A stretch of 5,209 bases of DNA from Clostridiales bacterium (GTDB lineage Bacteria > Bacillota > Clostridia > Saccharofermentanales > UBA5734). Position 1 is the first letter of the stretch. Each line of letters starts with the position of its first letter. Positions 1 to 5,126 of this stretch are shown piece by piece. The position numbers and the translations under genes were made by a program. The stretch is taken from contig SLHU01000216.1 in NCBI GenBank assembly GCA_007135995.1, positions 1 through 5,209 of the forward strand. Direction: 5' to 3'. The notes under the pieces were generated by a model. It saw only the letters and a list, made by a program, of their open reading frames with translations, did not search any database and had not been told where the DNA came from.

Positions 1-210
1 CATGATTTTTTCCAGGCGCTGATAAACTTCACCATAATCAATTGTCTGTGAAATCAGATCTGTATCACATGCTCTGATGCGGCTGATTGACAAAACAAGA
101 TCGATCTCGAAAATCTGGCCATTTTCTTTTTCAGACGGGAGCACACCTACAAATCCGAAAAATTTCATATTGTTCATCAGAATCTGATCCATCATTTTCT
201 TGTTGAGCAT
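1..210 (-). CDS. folB: Dihydroneopterin aldolase FolB, N-terminal part (3' end beyond window edge)
   Basis: Converts 7,8-dihydroneopterin to 6-hydroxymethyl-7,8-dihydropterin and glycolaldehyde in cytosolic folate synthesis. Seventy residues are visible, starting MLNKKMMDQILMNNMKFFGF; family members are usually about 120 aa, so the C-terminal part lies outside the window. Visible family signatures are the FFGFVGVLPSEKENGQIFEIDL segment (residues 17-38), with Glu27 aligning to the substrate-binding Glu of Gram-positive FolB, and IDYGEVY (57-63), with Tyr59 aligning to the catalytic Tyr. The GYHG found in many homologues reads GFVG here, a change of His to Val, which is tolerated in some families. 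The later catalytic Lys is off the edge. I chose the ATG at 210 because GAGGG lies 4-5 nt upstream; Met6 or Met7 would lack a ribosome binding site. It follows folP in the same direction after an unusual 320-nt gap. The family call is firm. Confidence 0.93.
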   Translation of the reverse strand, partial: MLNKKMMDQILMNNMKFFGFVGVLPSEKENGQIFEIDLVLSISRIRACDTDLISQTIDYGEVYQRLEKIM

Positions 211-530
211 CTGTCCCTCATCTTTTTTGCACTTACAGCCTGCGCGTCTTCCTTGATCTGCGGCGAAAGTAAATGCCGCTTAACATATCTAATATATACC
301 ACAGACGAACTGAATATACAAAGTTAATCCCTTCCCGGACCGATCAGCTAAAGGCTAAAGGTTTATCAGGTCAGGGTATGCCGTTAAGCTGCCTGCTCAT
401 GTATAATCAGCTGACTGTTTCTGCTGCGTCAGCCCTATGCCTGCGGTCTGGGTGGTTTCGCTGGTCTGACTTTATTCAACCGCATGATGTCCATCAGCAG
501 CTGACCCTGGTTTCAGCGAATCAAACAGAA
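211..530. other. 320-nt intergenic gap between folP and folB without a supported gene
   Basis: I found no convincing gene in any frame. On the minus strand there are only very short open frames, for example 19 codons from the ATG read at about 498 and 18 codons from the ATG at 286, none with a good ribosome binding site. The + strand has a 93-codon frame (273-554) with no recognisable domain that runs into the antisense of folP. Visible small features are a tandem GCTAAAG repeat (347-360), two CAGCTGAC copies (408-415 and 498-505), and a short GCGGC/GCCGC stem (260-264 with 275-279) without a T-tract. No known folate riboswitch pattern was recognised. Confidence 0.6.
293..321 (-). promoter_or_regulatory. 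Possible weak sigma-A promoter for folB
   Basis: On the minus strand TTGTAT (321-316) is followed by a 17-nt spacer and TATATA (298-293). This is a weak -35 (3/6) and a moderate -10 (4/6) in an AT-rich patch of the folP-folB gap. The predicted start point near 286 would give a leader of about 75 nt before the folB ATG. It is plausible because the gap is too long for ordinary operon spacing, but AT-rich DNA yields such matches by chance. Confidence 0.3.
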
Positions 531-1511
531 TCAGGCTTCTTCCATGTGTCTTAAAAGCGCGTCCGCCACTTGAACGACTTCCTTGATCGCAGCCACATCA
601 TGGATTCTGATAAAATCAGCGCCTGAAGCGATTCCCGCAGTGACGGCCGCAGCCGTTCCCAGCAGACGTTGATCTGCTTGCATCCCTGTCAGCTCACCAA
701 TAAACCGTTTGCGCGAAGGCCCCAGAAGGATTGGTCTGTTCAGCTGTTTTAGTTCAGGCAAATGCTTAATCAGAGCGATTGACTCACGTGTATCGGTGCC
801 AAACCCGACACCTGGATCCAGCAGCAGACAAGCCGGATCCACACCTGCTTCACCAGCAGTTTTAAGGCTTTTGTCTAAGCAGATTATCACAGATTCAATC
901 AGGTTTTTGTCTTCTAGCTCACGTTTGAAGGAAGCATCAGCGCTTATTTGGCTGCCTGCATAAGATGAATGCCCGCTGCGGTAATACCTGGCGTTATGCA
1001 TGACAATAAGACCCGCTTTATACTGCGCTGCCAGATCCGCCAGGCGAGCATCGTGCAGCAGACCATAGATATCGTTTACGATGCATGCACCCGCTTTGAG
1101 CGCCGCTTGAGCAACCTCAAACTTATATGAATCAATTGATACAGGAATATCAAAATTACCGGCTATTGCTGATATAACAGGTGCTGTTCGTTCAATTTCC
1201 AGTTGCGCCGGAACATCCTGGCTGCCCGGCCGGGTTGATTCTCCTCCAATATCAATGATATCGACACCTTGCCGGATCATTTCTTCAGCACGCCGCAGTG
1301 CCTGGTCACGACTGAAATAAAGGCCGCCATCAGAAAAAGAGTCGGGCGTCGTATTCAGAATGCCCATCAGATAAGTCCGCCGGCCTGTCAGAAACGCATA
1401 CCGGCCTGCCGTGAAAAGATTGGATGTGCATTTCATTTTCTGATCATCACGGGTTGCTGCATCCGCCTCTCTGACAGGCTGCCTGCAATCCTTTTGAAAT
1501 GATTCTGCCAC
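531..1511 (-). CDS. folP: Dihydropteroate synthase
   Basis: Condenses 6-hydroxymethyl-dihydropterin diphosphate with p-aminobenzoate to dihydropteroate; this cytosolic TIM-barrel enzyme is the sulfonamide target. The 326 residues carry the full motif set: MGILNTTPDSFSDGG (49-63, metal-binding Asn53), DIGGESTRPG (87-96), PVSIDSYK (123-130), NDI (146-148), LLLDPGVGFG (229-238), GPSRKRFIGEL (264-274, pterin-binding Lys268) and RIHDV (302-306). It is longer than the usual 260-290 aa because of an N-terminal tail of roughly 40 residues before the barrel and a longer loop at about 173-203. The start is GTG, directly after the folE TAA stop, with AAAGGA 6 nt upstream inside folE. The internal ATG at residue 26 has no ribosome binding site. 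This start-stop abutment implies translational coupling with folE. The glycine-rich substrate loops look chromosomal in type, with no sign of a sul-type resistance variant. Confidence 0.97.
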   Translation of the reverse strand: MAESFQKDCRQPVREADAATRDDQKMKCTSNLFTAGRYAFLTGRRTYLMGILNTTPDSFSDGGLYFSRDQALRRAEEMIRQGVDIIDIGGESTRPGSQDVPAQLEIERTAPVISAIAGNFDIPVSIDSYKFEVAQAALKAGACIVNDIYGLLHDARLADLAAQYKAGLIVMHNARYYRSGHSSYAGSQISADASFKRELEDKNLIESVIICLDKSLKTAGEAGVDPACLLLDPGVGFGTDTRESIALIKHLPELKQLNRPILLGPSRKRFIGELTGMQADQRLLGTAAAVTAGIASGADFIRIHDVAAIKEVVQVADALLRHMEEA

Positions 1512-2186
1512 TTAAATTCCTTTCTTGCGATTGATCAGCATCATTGCTTCAGATCTTGATCTTGCGTCTTTGCGGCAAAGCCCCCGCAGTGCTGAAGTAA
1601 CCGTCACAGATCCTGGTTTGCGAATACCGCGCATCGTCATGCATAAGTGTTCTGCCTCCACAACCACAGCCACACCCAGCGGCTTAATCGAGTTATTGAG
1701 TGTATCGGCAATCTGGGAAGTCAGCCGTTCCTGAAGCTGCGGCTTTCTCGACATCAGATCCACAATTCTGGCAATTTTACTAAGTCCCAGAATCCGGCCA
1801 TCCTGAGGTATATACAAAACATGCGCTTTGCCGATAAATGGCAGCAGATGATGCTCACACATTGAGTAAATCGGAATGTCACCGACCAGAATCATTTCAT
1901 CATGGTCGGCTTCATTGAATACTTTTATCACAGAATTGACATCAACATGCAGCCCTGCGAATATCTCGCTGTACATGCGGGCAACTCTTGCCGGCGTTTC
2001 AGCAAGACCCTCCCGGTCAGGGTTTTCACCCACCGCCAGGAGTATCTCCCGGACCGCCTTTTCAATGCGCGTCAGATCAATCGGCTGTTCAGGATGAACC
2101 ATATACAGATCATCATAAGCATCCGGTTCTGTTTGTCCTTTTATATGTCCGGTGGACGGGGGCTGTGTTATATCATTTTCATTCAT
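1512..2186 (-). CDS. folE: GTP cyclohydrolase I (type IA, zinc-dependent)
   Basis: First committed enzyme of folate synthesis; it converts GTP to 7,8-dihydroneopterin triphosphate in the cytosol as a homodecamer. The 224 residues include [16 protein letters not shown] (53-68), [21 protein letters not shown] (107-127), [23 protein letters not shown] (134-156) and [15 protein letters not shown] (179-193). Cys110, His113 and Cys182 match the zinc ligands and His112 the catalytic histidine of the family. About 35 residues precede the conserved core, a poorly conserved tail rich in polar residues. The ATG start has AAAGGA 6 nt upstream, lying in the end of the araC-like gene, whose TAG ends 2 nt before this ATG. 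Downstream its TAA abuts folP. Pterin supply by GTP cyclohydrolase I can also feed queuosine, but the folP and folB neighbours point to folate. Confidence 0.97.
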   Translation of the reverse strand: MNENDITQPPSTGHIKGQTEPDAYDDLYMVHPEQPIDLTRIEKAVREILLAVGENPDREGLAETPARVARMYSEIFAGLHVDVNSVIKVFNEADHDEMILVGDIPIYSMCEHHLLPFIGKAHVLYIPQDGRILGLSKIARIVDLMSRKPQLQERLTSQIADTLNNSIKPLGVAVVVEAEHLCMTMRGIRKPGSVTVTSALRGLCRKDARSRSEAMMLINRKKGI

Positions 2187-2188
2187 GA

Positions 2189-3115
2189 CTATTCCTTTCG
2201 CGATATAATCTGTTTGCGGTATGCCATAGGTGTCATTCCGATATATTTTCTGAAAGCCGCGTTAAACCGCTGCGGGCTGGAAAAGCCAACTTGAGCGGCA
2301 ACCCCGCTGACTTTAATGTCTTCTTGTTCAAGCAGCTTGCAGGCATGCTCAACTCTTATCTGCATCAGAAATGTCATAGGGCTCATTCCGGTTTCTTCAC
2401 GAAAAGCCCGGGTAAAATAGCCCTGACTCAAAAAAACATATCCTGCAGCGTCTGATACAGAAATATCCCTGTCATGATTATCAGCGATATAATCTCTGGC
2501 AATTCTGACGAGCTCACGGGCCTTTCCATGCCTCACCCGCAGACTTTCCTCCCACTCCTCACGCAGGCCGCGTGCCAGTGCCACCAGCAGTTCCATTGCC
2601 AGCAGCTGCATCATCAGCGCTCTGCCATATGACTCCTGTTTATTTTCACGCATAATCCGTTCAACCAGGGATGCGATATCCTGGCGGCATTTTCCATGGA
2701 TTAAAATATATGGTTCGCTGCCTTTTTCTTCATCGGCCTGGTCGTCAGTACCATAAGCGAAGTTCATGAACTGCTCAATGGTCTGCGGCGCGACGCTCGC
2801 GTTTCCCGGATGCTCAAAGCCAAAATACAAGACAAGCATATCTGCATGGCCGCTGGGAACCCTGATTGCATGTGACTTGCCGGGCCGAATCACAACCGTT
2901 CCGCCTTTTTGCAGCATAACAGAGCGGCCATCTATCTCGATTTCTGCTTTGCCGCTTCGCATGTATGTTAACTCATGATATGTATGCCGGCTGGGGCTTA
3001 CTTGTTTTGTACCTTTTTCAAAAGATCTTTCAATACCCTTAAAAACAACCGGTATAGACCCGGCTGCATCAATAATTCCACGTTCAACTGCCGGCAGTAA
3101 ATCTTCAAACATCAT
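2189..3115 (-). CDS. AraC/XylS-family transcriptional regulator with N-terminal cupin domain
   Basis: Predicted DNA-binding regulator, about 308 aa from this start. Residues roughly 38-100 form a cupin-like sensor domain ([20 protein letters not shown], then [14 protein letters not shown] and [11 protein letters not shown]). A helical linker (about 150-205) follows. The C-terminal AraC domain has two helix-turn-helix units: [30 protein letters not shown] (about 217-246) and [32 protein letters not shown] (about 269-300). The start is ambiguous: GTG ATG ATG ATG occurs at 3121-3110. AGGTGAT overlaps these codons and sits 5 nt before the ATG at 3115 and 8 nt before that at 3112; GTG 3121 and ATG 3118 are too close to it. 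The gene ends 2 nt before folE, so it is almost certainly co-transcribed with the folate genes. The ligand is unknown; cupin AraC proteins often sense small molecules such as sugars. Regulation of the folate operon or itself is an inference from position. Confidence 0.93.
   Translation of the reverse strand: MMFEDLLPAVERGIIDAAGSIPVVFKGIERSFEKGTKQVSPSRHTYHELTYMRSGKAEIEIDGRSVMLQKGGTVVIRPGKSHAIRVPSGHADMLVLYFGFEHPGNASVAPQTIEQFMNFAYGTDDQADEEKGSEPYILIHGKCRQDIASLVERIMRENKQESYGRALMMQLLAMELLVALARGLREEWEESLRVRHGKARELVRIARDYIADNHDRDISVSDAAGYVFLSQGYFTRAFREETGMSPMTFLMQIRVEHACKLLEQEDIKVSGVAAQVGFSSPQRFNAAFRKYIGMTPMAYRKQIISRKE
3087..3098. promoter_or_regulatory. Perfect 12-bp palindrome ACTGCCGGCAGT inside the regulator's 5' coding region
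   Basis: Perfectly self-complementary site centred about 30 bp downstream of the predicted transcription start, a position typical of a repressor site. Its 10-bp core CTGCCGGCAG is identical to that of the palindrome at 3185-3196, 98 bp away on the other side of the promoter. It lies at codons 6-10 of the regulator, so coding constraint also applies. A role as operator is inferred. Confidence 0.4.
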
Positions 3116-3129
3116 CATCACCTGCCAAT

Positions 3130-3158
3130 ATGATAGCAGAAAGCGCAGGGATTGTCAG
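3130..3158 (-). promoter_or_regulatory. Sigma-A-type promoter of the araC-like/folE/folP operon
   Basis: On the minus strand CTGACA (3158-3153, 5 of 6 to TTGACA) is separated by exactly 17 nt from TATCAT (3135-3130, 5 of 6 to TATAAT). This is the best promoter match I found in the window and it lies just before the regulator gene. The predicted start point is near 3123, so the transcript would begin almost at AGGTGATGATGATG. This leaves only a ribosome binding site and an 8-11 nt leader before the usable ATG codons. Confidence 0.7.
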
Positions 3159-3184
3159 CAGAGCGAACACATGTACTGCATCTG

Positions 3185-3196
3185 TCTGCCGGCAGA
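3185..3196. promoter_or_regulatory. Perfect 12-bp palindrome TCTGCCGGCAGA upstream of the regulator promoter
   Basis: Perfect inverted repeat centred about 67 bp upstream of the predicted start point, a usual distance for an activator bound upstream of -35. It shares CTGCCGGCAG with the palindrome at 3087-3098, and its centre is 33 bp (about three helical turns) from the palindrome at 3218-3229. The binding protein is unknown. Confidence 0.45.
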
Positions 3197-3217
3197 TTTC
3201 AGACCAAATCAGATTTA

Positions 3218-3229
3218 TGCCGGCCGGCA
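3218..3229. promoter_or_regulatory. Perfect 12-bp palindrome TGCCGGCCGGCA, third site upstream of the regulator
   Basis: Perfect inverted repeat centred about 100 bp upstream of the predicted start point. It begins and ends with TGCCGG/CCGGCA like the other two sites but has two extra central bases, so it is a related but differently spaced element. It lacks a following T-tract, so it is not an intrinsic terminator. Confidence 0.4.
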
Positions 3230-3230
3230 C

Positions 3231-3252
3231 GGGCGGGAATGTGAACCCACCC
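3231..3252 (-). other. G-rich hairpin downstream of the CpaB-like gene
   Basis: The minus-strand RNA can form GGGUGGG (3252-3246), loop UUCACAUU, CCCGCCC (3237-3231), with one central U-G wobble. It is about 50 nt after the stop of the CpaB-like gene. No U-tract follows, so an intrinsic terminator is unlikely; it could stabilise a 3' end or be incidental. Because of the wobble the + strand copy pairs less well. Confidence 0.25.
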
Positions 3253-3263
3253 TGCCTGAACCC
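3242..3263. repeat. Direct repeat TGAACCC x2, 15-bp period
   Basis: TGAACCC occurs at 3242-3248 and 3257-3263, with weak similarity continuing for a few bases after each copy. AraC-family proteins usually bind direct repeats, so these might be a distal operator about 120-140 bp upstream of the predicted regulator transcript start. Seven-base repeats also occur by chance. Confidence 0.25.
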
Positions 3264-3300
3264 GCGCCTGGAAGAAGATTTCACACAATTGATTTTTTGC

Positions 3301-3933
3301 TTAAGATTCGTTGATGACGGTTAACCTTATATGGCTGCTGTCAATCAACGCACTCAAAACTTCTGCCTGTTCTGTACTCAAATCAAGACAGACAAGTGCG
3401 TCTGAACGGATATAATCATGATTATTTTTCGCTGGTGCCAGGTTCTGATGACCCATCACCGAGACAACTTCAATGCTGTTCATCTGGATGATTTCGCTGC
3501 TCAAGCTGCTGTTTTTGGGTATCACAAACAAATCAACCTTGTTGCCGGTTGTCAGCCAGAAGCCATTTGCCTGCTCAGGCTGCAGTTTTATTGTCATCAG
3601 CCGCCTGCCCTGGCCAGCGTTTGGATAAATAAGCCCCCCCGGCTGTTCTCCTAGCCGCTCCTGGCGGAGAAGCTCGCCGCTGTAAAGGGGCTGCAGCAGC
3701 CACAGGGATTCAACGTCTGAAAGATCATAACAATGGTCTTCAGAAGTCAGATGTGTCGGCAGGTCAACCCATATAAGCTGTTTGCTTGTCAGCTGCGTGC
3801 CCGCCGGCAGATAATCTGCTGCGGCCAGAACCTTTTGAGTCTTCTGTTGCTGGCTGCCGCCGGCCATCCAGGCAATGGCGGTTAAAAGCAGCACAATCAT
3901 GATGCTGATCATTAACTGTTTTCTTCTACGCAT
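3301..3933 (-). CDS. CpaB/RcpC-like Flp pilus assembly protein with SAF domain
   Basis: Probable membrane-anchored component of a Tad/Flp-type pilus assembly system, 210 aa. MRRRKQ is followed by a hydrophobic segment (about 7-24), giving a short cytoplasmic start and an external body. Residues about 35-60 (VLAAADYLPAGTQLTSKQLIWVDLP) match a SAF-domain beginning. GRRLMTIKLQPEQANGF plus GNKVDLFVIP (about 109-139) matches the CpaB region that often reads pGdrVDV. The end, LDLSTEQAEVLSALIDSSHIRLTVINE, resembles the CpaB C-terminus. The open frame extends upstream to 4020, but AGGAG lies 7 nt before ATG 3933 and only 1 nt before ATG 3939, so 3933 is preferred. It is at the shorter end for CpaB (often 230-300 aa). 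It lies 134 nt after the pseudopilin-like gene, supporting a pilus context. Exact orthology is moderately sure. Confidence 0.8.
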   Translation of the reverse strand: MRRRKQLMISIMIVLLLTAIAWMAGGSQQQKTQKVLAAADYLPAGTQLTSKQLIWVDLPTHLTSEDHCYDLSDVESLWLLQPLYSGELLRQERLGEQPGGLIYPNAGQGRRLMTIKLQPEQANGFWLTTGNKVDLFVIPKNSSLSSEIIQMNSIEVVSVMGHQNLAPAKNNHDYIRSDALVCLDLSTEQAEVLSALIDSSHIRLTVINES

Positions 3934-3969
3934 ACACATACTCCTGTCAGTAGTTTTTAGCTCAGACAT

Positions 3970-3987
3970 CAGCTCAATGCTGAGCTG
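3970..3987 (-). other. Perfect 7-bp hairpin in the leader of the CpaB-like gene
   Basis: CAGCTCA and TGAGCTG are exact inverted repeats around a GCAT loop (as read on the minus strand), about 25 nt upstream of the AGGAG ribosome binding site of the CpaB-like gene. A further TGAGCT copy (3963-3958) could compete for the first arm. There is no U-tract, so it could be a processing or translational element, or incidental. Confidence 0.3.
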
Positions 3988-4034
3988 GCTGAAACTGCAA
4001 TCGCCCTGGCATATGGCCATTGCGCTGGAATTCT

Positions 4035-4055
4035 AAACGCAGGCGAAACGCCTGC
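4035..4055 (-). terminator. Hairpin just after the pseudopilin-like gene, weak terminator or attenuator
   Basis: On the minus strand GCAGGCG TTT CGCCTGC (4055-4039) forms a 7-bp GC-rich stem with a tight loop, starting 12 nt after the TGA stop at 4068, and is followed by GTTTA. The U-tract is short, so partial termination or mRNA 3'-end stabilisation between this gene and the CpaB-like gene is more likely than full termination. Confidence 0.4.
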
Positions 4056-4067
4056 AGGTTTTGTCGT

Positions 4068-4652
4068 TCAGTCGAGAAGAATCAACACTGACTGGCGGAT
4101 CATGTGTTCATTTCCAGTGATATCCTCTACGCTCAGCTCACATGACACGATTTGCCAGTGTCGGTCAGCACGTTCAAGATCATCCCAGTGCGTACTGATA
4201 TCGGGACGGGTTACCGTATCAGATCTAATGTCGCTGATGAAAGTTTTCTCCTTAGCATAATCCGGCAAATTAGCTGAGATTTGCTGGTACAGGTATTGAT
4301 TCAACTGGTATGAATCTATACTCAGCCTTGCTTCACCAAGGGCTTGCTCATCTGCCAGGACAAACAGCCCTGACATGGCCTGTTCAGTTTTCCCGGAAAC
4401 ATGCAGCATCAGGCTGGCTGTATGCAGTCTCGCAATAAGAAAATCGGCAACCGGCATCATTATAAAACAAATGAGAAATACGGTTACAAGCAATACAGCG
4501 ACAGACCCGCTTTTTCCAGATACAATACGACAGGGTCGATCAGATCTGTATGCAGATATGATTTTTCCTGGTTTTTTGTCACAGGATAAAAAATGGAAGC
4601 TCAATGCTCCGCCAGAATCCGTGACGGAATCTCTGCTGAATATGCAAAGCAT
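4068..4652 (-). CDS. TadE/TadG-like pseudopilin, single-pass membrane protein
   Basis: Unnamed 194-aa protein. About 45 N-terminal residues without strong features are followed by KSGSVAVLLVTVFLICFIMM (47-66), a hydrophobic stretch continuing to about residue 72. A soluble domain of about 120 residues follows (SIDSYQLNQYLYQQISANLPDY at 111-132, then an acidic and aromatic stretch). The basic G-S-rich entry and long hydrophobic helix resemble TadE/TadG pseudopilins, but the Glu five residues after the processing Gly of true prepilins is absent, so cleavage is uncertain. The start is well decided: AGGAGG lies 7 nt before ATG 4652. That puts the first 52 nt inside the preceding gene in another frame, so the two are probably translationally coupled. 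No other ATG occurs before the membrane helix. Function is inferred from architecture and the CpaB-like neighbour; no enzyme motif is visible. Confidence 0.75.
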   Translation of the reverse strand: MLCIFSRDSVTDSGGALSFHFLSCDKKPGKIISAYRSDRPCRIVSGKSGSVAVLLVTVFLICFIMMPVADFLIARLHTASLMLHVSGKTEQAMSGLFVLADEQALGEARLSIDSYQLNQYLYQQISANLPDYAKEKTFISDIRSDTVTRPDISTHWDDLERADRHWQIVSCELSVEDITGNEHMIRQSVLILLD

Positions 4653-4981
4653 AAATCCACCTCCTCAAGACTGAATAAACGTCTAAAACGATACGTTGAC
4701 CAGTTCGCGTCAATTTCCAGCGACATCATGCTGCCATAAGCCACGTCAGCAACGCCGGACACGTTTTTGATATCAAACCCCCGACGCTCCAGGTCTTCTG
4801 TCAGAATCTGGTGATCAGAGCAGCTAAGCCCTCCTTCATGGACCATTGACATCATATAGCGATGACACACCGCGTCAAACTCGATTTTTTTCAAATAAGG
4901 AAGGCTCAGGAGCAGAATCTGCATGGCAATCGAAACGCCCGTGATGATGCAAAAAACGGTTACAAGCATTTTGTCAATCAT
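4601..4981 (-). CDS. Small Tad-locus-type membrane protein (DUF4320-like architecture)
   Basis: Unnamed 126-aa protein beginning MIDKMLVTVF. A single hydrophobic helix spans about residues 5-30 and is followed by KKIEFDAVCHRYMMSMVHEGGL (31-52), LTEDLERRGFDIKNVSG (60-76), and a beta-rich part with YGSMMSLEI (82-90). A helix, then FDxxCHRYM, a GGL turn, an (L)xxRG segment and YGxxxxLxI is the layout I associate with DUF4320-type proteins of Firmicutes Tad/pilus loci; this is from memory of the family and unverified. The frame stays open upstream to 5179, but GAGG lies 6 nt before ATG 4981, and the longer version would run through the 11-bp hairpin at 5032-5069, so the short form is preferred. 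A possible -10 (TACAAT, 5017-5012) lies upstream but lacks a good -35. The next gene overlaps its end by 52 nt. Confidence 0.75.
   Translation of the reverse strand: MIDKMLVTVFCIITGVSIAMQILLLSLPYLKKIEFDAVCHRYMMSMVHEGGLSCSDHQILTEDLERRGFDIKNVSGVADVAYGSMMSLEIDANWSTYRFRRLFSLEEVDLCFAYSAEIPSRILAEH
4658..4665 (-). promoter_or_regulatory. Strong Shine-Dalgarno site for the TadE/G-like gene, inside the preceding gene
   Basis: The minus strand reads GAGGAGGTGGATTTATG, with AGGAGG ending 7 nt before the ATG at 4652. This near-perfect site lies within the coding sequence of the preceding gene, which continues to 4601. It is the main reason for accepting the long N-terminus and the 52-nt overlap. Confidence 0.75.
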
Positions 4982-5031
4982 AAACAACCTCTTTTCATTG
5001 ATAGGATCATCATTGTATTGAGATGGCAAAA

Positions 5032-5078
5032 CAGCAGGCTGTACAGCGGTGAAAAGGCACAGCCTGCTGATTTTTTTT
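5032..5078. terminator. Strong hairpin terminator, asymmetric toward the + strand
   Basis: CAGCAGGCTGT (5032-5042) and ACAGCCTGCTG (5059-5069) form a perfect 11-bp stem with a 16-nt loop, followed on the + strand by A and eight Ts (5071-5078). On the minus strand the stem is preceded by eight As and followed by only TTTT. It lies 58 nt downstream of the stop of the minus-strand gene ending at 5127 and so could end that transcript, acting bidirectionally. Its best polarity nevertheless faces + strand transcription, where no gene is visible. Confidence 0.75.
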
Positions 5079-5126
5079 AATGTGAACGATTGTGCAAGTC
5101 TTGCCCCCAAGCGCTCATATTGATGT

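Noticed and set aside
54..65. 12-mer TCAGATCTGTAT repeated at 4540-4551
   Set aside because: About one repeated 12-mer is expected by chance in a window this long, and both copies lie in unrelated coding regions.
233..286. Short minus-strand open frame rich in Arg (about 17 aa) just before folB, a possible leader peptide
   Set aside because: There is no ribosome binding site, no run of a regulatory amino acid, and no attenuator-like terminator after it.
273..554. 93-codon open frame on the + strand in the folP-folB gap
   Set aside because: It has no recognisable domain or good ribosome binding site, and its 3' end runs into the antisense of the folP C-terminus.
2187..2188. THF riboswitch before folE
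   Set aside because: folE follows the regulator by only 2 nt, leaving no room, and no matching fold was recognised upstream of the operon.
1269..2294. Several + strand open frames opposite folP, folE and the regulator
   Set aside because: These are shadows of well-identified minus-strand genes, with no domains or ribosome binding sites.
3934..4020. Longer start of the CpaB-like gene at 4020
   Set aside because: AGGAG is optimally placed for ATG 3933, and the added 29 residues before a normal R-rich membrane anchor look non-coding and contain a perfect hairpin.
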